Shown here: piece by piece, positions 25,101 through 40,100 of the stretch
Position numbering within the stretch: the stretch's first letter is position 1
How the letters are laid out: every line of letters starts with the position of its first letter
From: Sipunculus nudus
Lineage: Eukaryota > Annelida > Sipuncula > Golfingiida > Sipunculidae
Assembly: GCA_026874595.1 (NCBI GenBank)
Contig: CM049313.1
Coordinates: 28,394,008 to 28,458,007 of the forward strand
Reading direction: 5' to 3'
DNA: 64,000 nucleotides
Notes under the pieces: generated by a model
What the model saw: only the letters and a program-made list of their open reading frames with translations
The model's database searches: none
Told to the model about the DNA's origin: nothing
Translations under genes and position numbers: made by a program

Positions 25101-28100
25101 GTAAGGTCATGCGCAACATATCAGATGTCGTCTGGGTTTGTTTACACACAGACATTGGAAATAGGGTGACCTTGTCACATATATATATATATATATATAA
25201 AAGACAATTAAATGTAACATTTATGAAATAATTAATACACATGGTCACATTTCGGAAGGTGGTCCATTTTCACAAAATATCAGGTTTTGTGACATAAAGC
25301 TAATACTATTGCCTCTGTTGAATGACAAAGTGCATGTTCTATACATCAACAGAAAACTTAGAACATGCCCTTTCTAGTGCTGCTATTTGCAGGTAGCTGT
25401 GGAAAGATCCAGAGTCAACAGGAGGCCCTAAAGTTACATGTTGATGTAATTTCTGAATGTCCCCCGTGGCATGCTAATCAGCTAAAAATGTACATAAGGC
25501 TTAATCAGCACACAAATACTGCAGTAACCACATAATACCATATTATTTGTTGGATGTTTTAAAGCTATTTACTAATCTCTAAATCAATAAATTTTTCAAA
25601 GTCCTGCTAGAGGGCTCAAAATACATAATATGGTTTAGAATTGTTCATTACACGTACAATGCTCATAAGTTGTTCTTTTAGGAAAAGTAAACATTAAATA
25701 CTGTTGTTCATTGCTGGTTTTACACCATCTGTCTCAATTTCAGTGAATGCTTTGAAACGCATTTTTTTTTTAGCTCCGCTGACTGTAAGTCAACTGAGGT
25801 ATAGGAATGGCGCTTTGTCCGTTGTCCGTCCAGCCCTCCCTTAGCAGGGCACAAATCGTAACTGCTGGACCTAGAAACTTCTAAGTGAATATCTAGGGAG
25901 GTCAATAAAAAATCTCCTAGGAAACCTGAAAATAGGTCACTGCGACTATATCCTCTGAACTATGGGGCTTGAAAGTACCCCCCAGAATAATCAAAAATAT
26001 AATACAAAACCTCCAATATCTTGATAATTAATGCATGGATTGTAATGAATCTTGCCTTGAATATTGACCATGACTAGTTTTGTCAGTTCCCGAAAAGTGG
26101 TGGCGCCACCTGTATTTTTTGTTATTTTAAAGAATATTTTTTTTATTTTTAGCTCAGCTGACTGTAAGCCAACTGAGGTATAGGAATTGGGCTTTGTCCA
26201 TCTGTCCGTCTTTTAGCAGGGCACAAATTGTAACTGCTGGACCTAGAAACTTCTAAGTGAATATCCAGGGAGGTCAATAAAAAATCTCCTAGGAAACCTG
26301 AAATTAGGTCACTGCGACCTATATCCTCCAAGCTATGGTGCTTGAAAGTACCCACCAGAATAATCAAAAATATAATACAAAACCTCCAATATCTTGATAA
26401 TTAATGCATGGATTATCATGAATCTTGCCTTGAATATTGACCATGACTAGTTTTGTCAGTTCCCGAAAAGTGGTGGCGCCACCTGTATTTTTGAATGTAG
26501 TTTTTCTACTTTTCGGTTAATAGAGGTAAATTACGGTTCCTCAATTTATATTTCTGAGAAACAAATTTTCGGAAAAATGAGATATGGAAATTGGAAGATC
26601 TGCTGTATTACATTGCCCTTTTTGCTGTGTATGTTATAATTGATTTTGTTAAATGTTTGAACATATATATGTAATGAAAAAATTACTTAGAATACAAGAA
26701 GAATAAAAATATTACAATTTTAATATATTTTCAATGATATTTTAATGAATGGCCGACTACCGCCTATTATGATGCAAAGGTGTAAGGTGTAGTAAAGCAA
26801 GTAAGCAACACACACAAGTGGTTTACACCATTTCTTTCTATTCAAAACTTAGCCTACTTCCGGTGTCCCGGTAATCCCATCCCCAGAACTTTTCACCTGG
26901 AAATTGTCCACGACAACACAACCTCTTCCGCACTTATAAAAGAATTACAGTCTGTATTAACGCATCACAAAATTTTTAAAGCGAGCTGGTAAAGTTCCTC
27001 GGGTGGTTCTCTGGGATCGAACTGGTCTTGGTGTAGCACACGGAGTATCTATCTCAAAGTCCTCTGGTTCAGAATGATCGGGTTTACGCACTTTAACTAA
27101 CCTGTTGGTATGCCATCGCGAGCCATTTTCTAATGTGCAAATATCCCCCTGTACCTTAACAACTAAACGCGGTTCAGAATAGGCTAAATCAAGCTTATGG
27201 CTTTTGTTTGGCAAATGTATGCGCACATAGTCTCCTGCGGTAATTGTGGTAATTTTAACATGATTCTTGATGTCATAGTCGCGTTTCATTTTAGCTTGTT
27301 TCTCTGTTACAGTCTCTCTTACACTTTGCACTATCTCGGGTGGATTTGGTTTGAGAACACTGATGTTTGAGAACATCTCTCTCCTCATCATGAGGAAGTG
27401 AGGTGTCATCTGGGTAGTTGCATGAGGGGTTGATCGAAAACATTCAAGTGTATCACGTAAGGCTGTGGACCATGATTTGCCTGCTAGCAAATTGGTTTGC
27501 AAGAGTTGTTTGACTGTACGGTTAAGTCGTTCTGTTGCTCCATTCGCTTGTGGATGGTAAACAGGAGTGCAAATGTGTTTAATTGAATGTGATGTTAAGA
27601 ACTGTGTGAAATCATCACTCACAAATTGTGGTCCATTGTCTGTGGTAATAGATAAAGGTAGTCCCCATGTAGAAAACTGCGACTGAAGAAAGTTGATAAC
27701 GCAAGCACTGGTAATATCATCCGTAGCAAGTACCTCGGGCCATTTAGAGTAGTAGTCAGTCAGCACAATCAAGTAGTGAAATCCCCGCTGTGCAGTTGTG
27801 AATGGTCCCATGATATCAATGCCTAGATCTTGCCATGGTCCGTGTGGCAAATCACGTGGTTTGAGAGGTGCTTTTGTAGTGTTGTGTGTTTTGTCACTGT
27901 TTTGGCAGAAAACACAATCATATGCACTGCGGCTCCTGCGTCGGAGTCCATGTTGGGCCAATAAACTGTTTGTCAGAGTTTTTGTTTCAGCTTTACAATT
28001 CCCATATGCGCTTTAGTATGGGCTGTCTGGAGTACTGAAGGCTGTAAGCTGAGTGGTATGAGAGCACGATCTCCACGTCCTAAGCAGGTTGTATTCCATA

Positions 28101-31100
28101 TGAAGAGTTCGTCACGAATGTGGTAGTATGATAGCAGTTCTTGCTGTACATCTTTCTTGTCAGGCTACCATTTTGTACATAATGTAGAACAAGGGAAAGT
28201 ACATCATCAGTAAGTGTGGCTTGAGCAAGTGATTCGGCAGTTAGTATGTTGCTTGGTAGAATGCTAGACATGACGGTATATACAGCAGATTCATCATCTA
28301 TGTCTGCATGTTCTGGAGAGCTGGTTGGCAGGCGTGAAAGTGTGTCGGCCACACAGTTGGAAGAACCTTTGGTGTATTTTACAACAAAATCATAGGTAAG
28401 TAAGCGAGCAGCCCACCTGGAGAGCCGGAGCGGTTTCATTCCCGAGCTCTGTGATTGTTGCAGTAATGTGACTAGGCTTCGGTGGTCAGTCTTTAAGGTG
28501 AATCGTTTACCACGAAGATATCTGTCCCATTTTTCTACGGCATAGATGCATGCGAGGGCTTCCAATTCACCAATACTGTATTTCTTTTCTGCATCAGAGA
28601 GTGATCTGGAGATGAATGCAACTGGGCGTATAGTATTGTCAGGTTGTAACTGTGACATTTCAGCACCCAAACCTTTCTTTGAAGCGTCGCAAGTAACAAA
28701 GGTTTCAGCTTCCGGTCAAGAACAGTTGGACTGACAAGGAGCTGTTTCACCTGATCAAACGCATCTTGATGTGTCTCCTCCCAATGGAATTCTTGGTTGT
28801 TGTTGCCTCTGAGGAGTGTTCTCAGTGGCATCACAATAGTGGCGAAATCAGGTATGAACTTTGAATAGTACTGAAATAGTCCCAGGATACTGCGTAATTC
28901 CTGTATATCATTGGGTGGGTGTATGTTAACAAGTGCTACAGTGTTAGTTTGTGTCATTTCAATGCCAGAACTGCAAATGGTTACTCCTAGCCAATCTAGT
29001 TTGTTGACTTTGTAAATACATTTTTCACTGTTTAAAGTCAAACCAGCATTCGAAAATTTCTGGAGAACCTTCCGGAGTCTGATGTCATGTTCTTCACTGG
29101 TATCTGCTGTGATGATTACATCATCTAAATAGTTCAGTGTACCCTCACAATCAGCACAGATTATGTCCATCATTTTCTGGAATGAACCTGGCAAATCTGC
29201 AAGTCCATATGGAGATTTGACATATCTGTATACGCCACCTGGTACTGAGAATGTGGTCAGTTCACGTGATTCTGGATGTAAAGTCAGTTGGTGGTAAGCA
29301 GAATTTAGGTCCAGTTTTGTAATATAGTTTGCACTGTGTATACTGGCCATAAGAGTTTCACTGTTGGGCAAGGGGTATCGCATGGGCACTATCTGTTTGT
29401 TCACAGCACGAAGGTCGACACATAACCTGATACCTCCGTTTTTTCTGTGCGTGATAACTGTTGGACTTATCCAGGAGGAATTTTGTGTCTCCTCTATGAT
29501 ACCATTTTCAAGCAGGGTATCTATTTCTGTTTTAACTTCCTGTTGTAATGCAAATGGTATAGGTCTCTGTCTCTGTGCAACAGGGACTGCATTGTCCGTG
29601 AGAACACACTTGTGTAAAAATCCTTTGGCTGTGCCAATACCACAAAACAATTCTGGAAATTCACTAAGTACACTATCACTAGTCATATAAACTTCATGAT
29701 CCTGTTCAATACACAGTTGTAATTTGTCAAAAATATCTAGTCCCAGAATACAGCAGCCTTTTGTAGTAACATAGATTTTGCACGGCGCTTCTTGGCCATT
29801 CAGATTTACAGTAGCAGTAAAGTAGCCTATTGTGTTAATGTAACGATTGTCGAATGTTGTTAGCCTGATATCACAGGGTTTAAGAGGGCAAGTTGCAAAA
29901 TTGTTCATGTATGTATCCTGATCAATCAATGAAACTGTAGCACCTGTATTGATGATCATAGTAAGTGGAATGTTGTTGATATGAACTTTGGCATGTATGT
30001 GTTTACTATTATCTGTAACACCAGTATCAATTTTCAGTACAGCAGAATTAACAGAAGGAGCAAATTCAGTTTCTGGTGTATCATCAGTGGGTTCACTGTC
30101 TGGTATAGGGTCAGCATGAACAGTTCGTACTCTGCCTTGTGACATACATACCTTGGCATAGTGACCTACCTTGTGGCAACTACGACACTGTGCAGCTTTA
30201 GCACGGCAGTTAGCATCATTTGCAAGATGTTTGACAGAACCACATCTGTAGCATGATCTAGCAGGTTTCTGTTGAGAATCTCTGGATCCGAAGGCTGGTT
30301 TCACGGCTGTAGGCCGACGCTTGTTATCAAATCTGGGTTTTGTGCTTTTATTGAAGTGGACCGATTCAGCAGCAGTGCTGCGCTGATGTATTTCTATTGC
30401 CACAATTATTCCATCTTCAATTTCTTTAGATAATTGGAGGGCTTGCTGCAAAGTATAGGTCTTGCTAGTTAGCTTTTCACGAATCCGCTGATGTGATGTA
30501 TGCTCTGTCAATTGGTCTCTGATCATCTCGTCCTCAAAAGCCTTGAAATCACAAGTGGCGGCGAGCTCACGCAAGGTGGCAACATACTCGGATATAGTTT
30601 CTCCTTGGTGTTGACGCCTGGCTCGAAATTTACTGCGCTCCCCTGCGATATTTAGCTGTCCATCTAACTGGTCTAGTTTAGTAAGCATCTGGTTAAATCC
30701 TGAATCAGAATGTTCCTGATTCGAAACTGTAGCGAAATATATTCTCTGGCCTTCAGTGCCCAGGCAATGGAGTAATATGGCTTTTTGTCTCACCTCTGAG
30801 AATTCTGTGTAGCCAGACGCGTCCATGTAGTTTAGGAAAGTCTGTTTCCATCTAGCCCACGGCACATGCGGCTGACCTGGAGCCACTAGAAATGGGTCAG
30901 GTGGCTGTAGGAAGGCTGTAGCTTCTGCCATCTTCGTCGCCAAGTATAATGATGCAAGGGTGTAAGGTGTAGTAAAGCAAGTAAGCAACACACACAAGTG
31001 GTTTACACCATTTCTTTCTATTCAAAACTTAGACTACTTCCGGTGTCCCGGTAATCCCATCCCCAGAACTTTTCACCTGGAAATTGTCCACGACACCGCA

Positions 31101-34100
31101 CCGCCCACAGCTGGACTGGACCAGAACCATACTGCTTATCCGATGGGCCCAACCACCAGTAGATCCGCACCTGTACATGTAATCACACTGTCAGTCAATT
31201 CCGCAATTAAGTTTCAAAATCTTTTGCAAATGGTGGAGTGTTGTAAGAGCCATCTGTCCTTGGAATCATCGACACAAAGAATACAGATGCCATAATGTCC
31301 ATATTATCACTCACAAATGTGCATGTTTTGGTCAATGTGTGTTTAAAAAGGTCTTATGAAACAGGTAAAATTATGATATTTCGTGATGAGTGATTGTGCA
31401 TAGCTAATGGTTGCTTGATCAAGGTACATTATAACTGTGAAAAGGTCAGTGTAAGGGAAAGACAGTCTTAGACATTAGGTGGTAATTTAGTTAATCCTGT
31501 GGGTTACTTTTACCAGGGATCACTATAAACTGATGTGTCCAATTTGCCCTTCCTGAGTTCAATTTTTAGCAAACCTGTGAGCTTATGCGATGGTGTGGCG
31601 GCGTCTGTCGTCCGTCGTATGTACGTTAACCCATACTATCTTGAAAACGGCAAGAGTTAGCATCACAAAAATTAATGCAAAAAATTAGTCATCTAAAAAA
31701 CTCTATCGTTTTTTTTTTGCATATTTTTTGGCTAACTGCATTTTCTTAGATTTTATAGGGAAAAAGCTTAAAAACCTTTAAAAATCTTCTTCTTGAAACT
31801 GTTCAGCCAAATTGTCCAATATTTCACAGAAATGATTCCTGGAACAATCTCTCTCAAGTTTGTTCTAATGGTTTAAGTTCGGTGATTTTTGGCCGAGTTA
31901 CAGGAAGTTGAACTTAGTGATCTGTCCAAAAAGCATACTAAAATTACAATATCAAAAATGGCTGGAACTATCATCACCAAATTTTATGCCAATGTTGGTC
32001 ACATGAATTATATGTGAAATTGAGGTATTGGTGGCGCCTGCAACGGCCCTTTTTGTACGGAGGTCATCCGTGCCTGTATCTTACTGACGGCTGCAAAAAA
32101 CTTCTTCTCTGAAACCGTATGGCCAAATTGTTTAATATTGCACAGAAATGATCCTGGGGTGGTGCTTTCTAAATTTTGACCAAATGGTCTCAGTTCAGTG
32201 ACTTTTGGCTGAGTTATGGGATGCTGAATTAAGTCATATGCCATAACAGTCCATTTTAGCTCAGTGGATACAAAGATCTTCTTCTCAAACACCACTGGGC
32301 TAAATTTTAAAATCTCACACATTAATTATCCTTAGATGTTGATAATTCAAGTTTGTTCAAATGGTTTTGGTTCAGTGATTTTTGGCTGAGTTATGGTAAA
32401 CTCTTGTAAACAGTCCAGCCAAAATGTTCAATATTTTACAGAAATGATCCCAGAGGCAAGCCCTCTCATGTTTGTTCAAATGGTTTGCATTTGATGAATT
32501 TGAGTGGAGTTTCACAAATTTGAACAGTCATTTGGCCAAGTAAACATACTGACATAGTAATCTCAGAAATGACAGAAGCTAGCATTACTAGGTATTGTGC
32601 AAATGTTGGTCACATGACTCATATTTGAAGTTGCAGATTTTGTGGTGCCACCTACATTGACCTGTGTTTTATGGACAAAAACCTCATAATTTTAGGCTCT
32701 TTCAGCTTAAAATGTTTATGATGAAACTTTCAAGTTGAATCGTTCAATTTTTCAAAAGAATTATCCTAGGACATGGTTCTTTCAATCATATCAGATAAGC
32801 TGAAGTTGGTCTTATGGCCATTATTATGTCTATTTCAAACTGAGGACTGCAAAACTGTTCTTCTACAAAATTATTGTTTCAGTTACAACTTCTGTAACAT
32901 TGCACAAAAATTATTCTTAGGTGGCCTTTGTTTAAGTACATGAATGATTTTTGGTAGAATTATTGGACCTTTAACAATAAAAGAACTGCATCTTTTATTG
33001 TTCTAGATATTTTGATAAAAAGTTTATGAATATGTCAGCTTGAAAAAAAGCATTTTAGCCAAAGTTTTTCAGTATGTGTAAACAGATTTACCAACAGGCC
33101 AAGATTGTGTCTGTATCTTTAAATAGGTTGAGAAACTGCCAACTGTTTCAGATTTGGCAACAGATCAAGAGATAATTCAGTGCTGCCAGATATAGGTCAA
33201 GAGTTCAATCAGTGCAGCCATGCACAAGGCATGTGATCACCTCATGGGTGACATGTGAACACCTCATGGGCACCATGTGATCACCTCATGGGTGTCATGC
33301 CCCTCAGGGCTGCATGTGGAGACAATCTGTGAGCTTATGCAATGGTGTGGCTACTATTTCAGGTTTGGCAACAGGCCAAAGGTCAGTCTGGATCTATTTA
33401 TAGCTTTGGCAGGCTGCCAACTGTATGTGATTAGGCAACAGGTCAAGAGTTCACTCAATGCAGCCATGTATAGGTCGGGAGTTCACTCAGTGCAGTAGCT
33501 GCATTCTATTTATAGCGTTGGCAGACTGCCCACTGCATCAGATTTAGCACTAAAGTTCAGCCTGGATCTATTTTTAGCTTTGGCAGACTGCCAACTGTGT
33601 CAGATTAAGCAACAGGTCAAGAGTTCACTCAGTGCAGCCAGGTGCAGGTCATGAGTTCACTCAGTGCAGTAGCCTGACCCAGCAAATTTGTCACAGTTCA
33701 CTCGGGGCAACTGCCTTTCTCACTTAAGCCTGGTCAGCCCCATGCCTCAAACTCAAGGTAAGTTTGATGTATGGGCCTGATATTTTGACCTGTCTATTTG
33801 TCTTTGTTGGCTTTCTCAATCACAAGGCAGTTGTCGCTACCTACAATAATTTTTGCCAAGTGTATGTCCCTGCTTATTTCTCAGGAGGGGTTTGATATAT
33901 CAGTCTGAAATTGGGCATATGTATATATCTCAGATAGCTTTGTTGTATACAAGACTGGTGGTACCAGCTACAATCATTTTTGTGTTGTGTGCACCCATGC
34001 CAGAATTTTAGCAGTGATGTTTGTATAATTGTTTCTTATTCAAAATGTTTAGTACTTGCATTGTTCATATACATGAGAAGTAATGGTCCAGCATTGAAGC

Positions 34101-37100
34101 ATTATTCCTGGTGTATTTCCCAATGCACAGGTTCGCATTAGGCCTGTAGGCCTTGTTCTTCATTTTCTGGCGTTGCATAGACACATTTAAGTTCTCAAGA
34201 AGCACAAGTCTTGACTCCCAGTAGGTTAAAACTAACCATTAGATCTTGGAAGTTCAAACTTTATACTAAGACAGGTCGTGGTGAGCATGTCAGTAAGATA
34301 TATTTTAAATGTGCTATGTCCTTTAGTAATATGTCAGATTCAGCTAAGCATCATAGTCCATGGGCCACTAGTTTATAATATATCTTACTAGTGTGCATAG
34401 ATGGGTATGAACCGCATCTTTGATGTTTAACAAGACAAGTTTGTTACACAGGATGTTAATAAAAATGGAACAGAAGAAGGGTTTGATTAAAGGGTTCATG
34501 GCTAATGTGTGGGAATTCTAATTAAAGTATTTGTGGTTTCACACATAAATGTCTAAAAGCTTGAGACTTTGAACCTGTTTGCTTGCAGACGGCATCGCTG
34601 CCCACATAAACGTCATGGGGTGGTTGATAAGAGTACCAAACCCTGCTTGTTGACCGAGTACAATCAGCGATACAAGGAGCATCCCATGGAGATGAGACAG
34701 AGTTTCAAACCTGTCTATGAGCCGATGAAGAATTCTGGACCACTTGAAGATAAAACTACAAACAGGTACACATACTATTGTTGTAGCTAGGCCTCTTCAA
34801 GGCAGACTAATGATAAATCTTCAGAAGACTTGACCTAATAAAATTATAAACCAAGAGCTCTGGAGTTTGCTGAATTTGCAGATTAATTTACATCTTTTGT
34901 AAAAGAAACCAGAACCTATGCAGGCATGAGTAAATGGCACAGGTCTTGTGATCAAGCCTGAATGTATATAAATTCAAACCTTAATTTATATAATTTATAG
35001 GGATCTGTAGAGCTGAATGGATTGAGGCACAGATTACACATGCAGTTTGTATGTAACAGTGGTAGACAGGTGGTTGAGTTTAAGTATGTGTATAGTCATA
35101 TTGGAAAGTCCAGGGTGTTGGACTTTGTCCACTGCTGTAAAGTTTGGTTCAAGTTCCTGGTTCATGTTGTTGGAAACTTGTGTCCCATCATATCTTACAT
35201 GCACACTTGCGTCCAAAAAGAACTGAATGTATTCAATAGTAACATTGTTATATCAGAAACACAATTGTGTGGGAAACAAAACAGGAAAATATAAGCGATG
35301 AGGGCCTAATTGTCCGGGAATATAAGAAATTATAGACCCATTTTATAGGGAAATATAGGGAGTCAGTGGAACACCACCTGTAAAATATTTGGTTTTTGTG
35401 TCGTGCTTGTTACCTAACTTAGCAGCTACTAATATGGAAAACATCAAGATGTTCACCTTTCCAATGGATTGGTGCAACACGAAAAATGCCTCTCCGTGCC
35501 AATCTTTGCCTGTCTGAGACAGGCTCAAAGGGGTTATTTCAAGCCCTGCTTATATCCCCATCAAATTGAAATACTTTTATCTAGATGAAAGGACTTATAA
35601 TGAGTCTTATGTGCATGTGCATAGCTAATCATTTGTGATCAATTATACAAAATATAACCAATTTAATAATTTTTAACTCCGCTGAGTAAGTCAAATGAGC
35701 TATAGTGATGGTCCTTTGTTCATCCATCTGTCCATCCATCCTTTAAACTGGCATGCTCTGAAACTGTTGGACTAACAAATCTGAAATTCTGCATACTGTT
35801 AGATGTCCCCAAGATCGCCTACCAGGCCAAACACTGTGTCACTGCATCTTTGTCTTCAAGATATTAAGGAGAAACCTCCCATTTTCCATTTAAAACCTAT
35901 TGTTACACTTCAAGATCGCCTACTTTGAAAACCCACTGGTGGTGTTTTGTTCAAGGTCAATATTGCATAATTTGCAGTAGTTAGTGGGCCTGAACATAAT
36001 GCACAATGGTAAAAAATTAGATATTTACTCACTTAACATGATAATTTTCAATCTAGAGAGCCCATTTCAAGCATATAACTATATTTAATTTAGTGTTAAT
36101 TGTATGCCAGAAATAAGATCAAAATTTTGTTAATATTTTAAATTATTAGCATAAATGTTAAATCAGTACTTTTAATTTTGCCTAACTTTGACTATGACAC
36201 ATTTTTTCCCTGTAAGTACATTTGATTAAGTTTTCACGTGTTGAACAGATAAGGTTTTAAGCTTATATAATCAGATGTTTGAAAGCAATTGTTAAAAAAT
36301 TGTAGCTTAGGCTTCAGTAAAAATAGTGTAAAATATCATAAATTATTTCTCAGGCACTGGCATAGAAGTAACAAGTTATGATTAAAATATGAGATGATAA
36401 ACCATTTATAGGTCAAATTGTCAGAAGTTTGAAAGGATCTTCGAAATATGTGACTTTTATTTCTGTTATGGTAATTCATTTAGCATTGAATGCTGGGCGA
36501 TTCCCCATCAAAATGCATTATGGTCATGTGTTGTCAAAACAAGATCCGAGAAATAAAGAAATACAAAGGAAATTTATTTTTTAAGTCTTATATAATCTTT
36601 TTATTATTTCTTATTTAAAGTTTATTTGTTGAGTATAATGGAATTTCGTTTAATAAAGAAATCTGCCGATGGGCTACCATGGTAGCCATGTTTAGTCTTG
36701 TGGAATGGTCACAATTTAAAGCATGAAAATAGGGACAATCACAAATGATTTCTCTTTGTTGGACAAAATTTAACATTTGAAGTCTATCACACAAAAATTA
36801 TTCCAATTGCAAGTGTTTATTTAAAGATGAGTATGTTTTTACCAAGCATATTGACACATCTTTTGCTATAGACACAGACAAATGGCAAAAGTATCATACG
36901 GAGGGAAACTAACCGACACAGGATTTTTTTTTAGTAGTGATCAAGCACATCACCAATTAACCACATGACACTACGGCAATAAAAACATATGATGCAGGGG
37001 GGTTAAAAGTGGGAGGTGCCTGAGAAAAAATTATAATTTTTTAGCGAACCTGTGAGCTTATGCGATGGTGTACCATCGTCTGGCGACCATCATCTGTCGT

Positions 37101-40100
37101 CCGTCATCCGTTGGCCATCGTCCGTCGTTTGTACGTTAACCCATACTATTTTGAAAACGGTAAGAGTTAGCATCAAAAAATTTTATGTGAAAGATTAGTC
37201 TTATTGCTAAAAGCTAAAAAAGCTAAAAAAGCTTTAAAAATCTTCTTATCCGAAATTAATCAGCCAAATTGTCCAATATTTCATTGAAATGATTCCTGGA
37301 ACAATCTCTCACAAGTTTGTTTGAATGGTTTAAGTTCGGTGATTTTTGGCCATGTTACAGGAAGTTGAACTTAGTCATCTGTCCAAAAAGCAACTAAAAT
37401 TACAATCTAAGAAACGGCTGGAGCTATCATCACCAAATTTTATGCCAGTGTTGGTCACATGAGTCATATCTGAAATTGAGGTATTGGTGGCGTCACTGCA
37501 TCAGCCTTTTTTGTATGGAGGTCATCAGTGCCCGTATCATACTGACAGCTACAAAAGACTTCTTATCTCAAACCATTTGGCAAAATTGTTTAATATCACA
37601 CAGAAATGGTCCTAGGGTTGTGCTTTCTGAAGTTTGTTCAAAGGGTCTCAGTTCAGTGACTTTTGGCTGAGTTATGGGAAGCTGAATTTATTCATATGCC
37701 ATAACAGCCCATTTTCGCTCAGTGGCTACAAAGATCTTCTTCTCAAAAACCACTGGGCCAAATTCTTAAATCTCACACATTAATTATCCTTTGATGTTGA
37801 TAATTCAAATTTGTTCAAATGGTTTTGGTTTAGTCATTTTTGGCTGAGTTATGGTAAGCTTAACTTAGCCATTTTGCTGTATTTTCCGATATGAGTTGTA
37901 AACCTGCAAAACGTTTTTTTACTGACGCCACTGAGGCCAATTTGTTTAATATTTTACAAGAATAATCCATGGAATCCCATGGATTATTCTTATAATTATT
38001 GTCTTATATGATTCCAAAGAATGAATTTGGCTGAATTATAAAGATTGAAGTGAGTCATATTCCCATATATGTTATCTGTGTGAAGCAGATACATCTAGCC
38101 TGGCACCAGTTTATCAGCATCCGTAACATCATGCCTCTAGACATTTAGATTTCAGGTTATCTGTGGTTAATATTGAAAAGAATGTTTTTTAAAAGCTTTT
38201 AAAAATGTAGATTTATGATGTTAGATATTCCTCATGCCAGGCAATGTTTACAATTACAGGTGTACAGCTCTCTGTGGGTATATAAAGATGGCTGTACATG
38301 GACTATAAATAATTGGTATCCATACTCAACTTAATTCAAGATTTTGCCATCAGTGAGATGGATCTGTATTATAATTTTGCATTCAATATGCATCTGAAGT
38401 AATTTAGAAATGATGAAACTGTCAAGTTGAATCATTCAATTTTTCAAAAGAATTATCCTAGGACATGGTTCATTCAATCATATCAGAATAGATTGAGTTT
38501 GTTGATTTTTGGTTGAGTTGTGAAAAGCTTAAGTTGGTCATATGGCCATTATTATGTCTATTTCAAACTGAGGACTGCAATAGTGTTCTTCTACAAAAAT
38601 TATTGTTTCAGGTATAACTTCTGTAACATTGCACAAAAATTATTCTTAGGTGGCCTTTGTTCAAGTTTACTTGAATAATTTTTGGCAGAATTATTGGACC
38701 TTTATTAATGAAAGGACTGCATCTTTTATTATTCTAGATATTTTGATAAAAAGATTATGAATATGTCAGCTTATGCAATGTTGTAGCTGCTATTTCAGAT
38801 TTGGCAACAGGCCAAAGGTCAGTCTGGATCCATTTATAGCTTTGGCAGACTTCCAACTGTATCAGGATAGGCAACAAGTCAAGAGTTCACTCAGTGTAGC
38901 CAGGTATAGGTCAGGTGTTCACTCAGTGCAGTAGCTGCATTCTATTTATAGCGTTGGCAGACTGCCAACTAGCGTTGGCAGACTGCCAACTGCATCAGAT
39001 TTGGCACCAAAGTTCAGCCTGGATATATTAATAGCTTTGGCAGACTGCCAACTGTGTCAGATTATGCAACAGGTTCACTCAGTGCAGCCAGGTACAGGTC
39101 AAAGTCCACTCAGTCTAGCAAGGTGCTGGTCATGAGCAATTTGTCACAGTTCACTCGGGGCTACTGCCTTTCTCCTGTAAGCCTGGTCAGCCCCATGCAT
39201 CAGACTCAAGGTAAGTTTGATGTATTGGCCTGATATTTTGACCTGTCTATGTGTCTTTGATGGCGTTCTCATTCACAAGACAGGTGTCACCACCTAAAAT
39301 AATTTTTGCACACTGTGTGTCCCTGCTTATTTCTCAGGAGGGGTTTGATATATCAGTCTGAAATTAGACATATGTACATATCTATGATAGCTTCGTTATA
39401 TACAAGACTGGTGGTGCCAGCTACAATCATTTTTGTGTTGTGTGCACCCATGCCAGAATTTCAGCAGTGATGTTTGTGTAATTGTTTCTTATTCAATATG
39501 TTTAGTACTTGCATTGTTCATATACATGAAAAGTAATGGTCCAGCATTGAAGCATTATACCTGGTGTATTTCCCAATGCACAGGTTTGCATTAGGCCTGT
39601 AGGCCTTGTTTTTTCCTTATATTCAAGTTTTGATAGACTAGGGCAAGGATTGTTTGTATTTTGTTTATATTAAGCATAACTATCCCTCCATATATTTCCT
39701 ATGTAAATGCCAGAAATTAGGTCAATTTTGTATTTAATTTTAGGAAATTGTGGGCATCAACATAGAAAGAAATCACTTACTTAACATGATAAATGTTGAA
39801 GCTTAGAGAAAGGTTTTCTAACATAGAACTGTATAATTAAGATTTAATTTTGTGCCTGTTATTAGCATATAAATGTAAAATCATTACCTTAAATTTGCCC
39901 AAAATTTAGCCTAAGCATTTTTTTTATGTTAAAAAGCACTGTTGATTTAATTTCACATGATAAGGTTTAAAGCTGTTATAATCTGAAAGCAGTTGATAAT
40001 TTTCCAAATTTTAGAAGACTATGGCATATAAATAACTTTTACATCAGGCAAGGTTACTGTCTAGGTGGTGTACCCAACTAGCCATGCACCCAGAGCTTTT

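Larger units (their letters stand above)
26770..31095 (-). mobile_element. Ty3/Gypsy LTR retrotransposon, decayed
   Basis: This 4326-bp element on the minus strand has short 146-bp LTRs (26770-26915 and 30950-31095) with TG...CA ends. They differ at about two bases by eye. Just inside the 5' LTR the minus strand reads TTATACTTGGCGACGAAG and then ATG, so TGGCGACGAAG probably serves as the primer-binding site. Order is gag with two zinc knuckles, protease, RT, RNase H, integrase, which is Ty3/Gypsy order. There is no envelope frame. Several frameshifts in the second half and a lost protease aspartate make it non-functional. No matching target duplication was found. Confidence 0.92.

Noticed and set aside
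34569-34790. A stand-alone small ORF starting before SAXO exon 2
   Set aside because: Its first codons are intron and acceptor sequence and its last ones run past the donor. Only 34589-34765 is coding, as exon 2.
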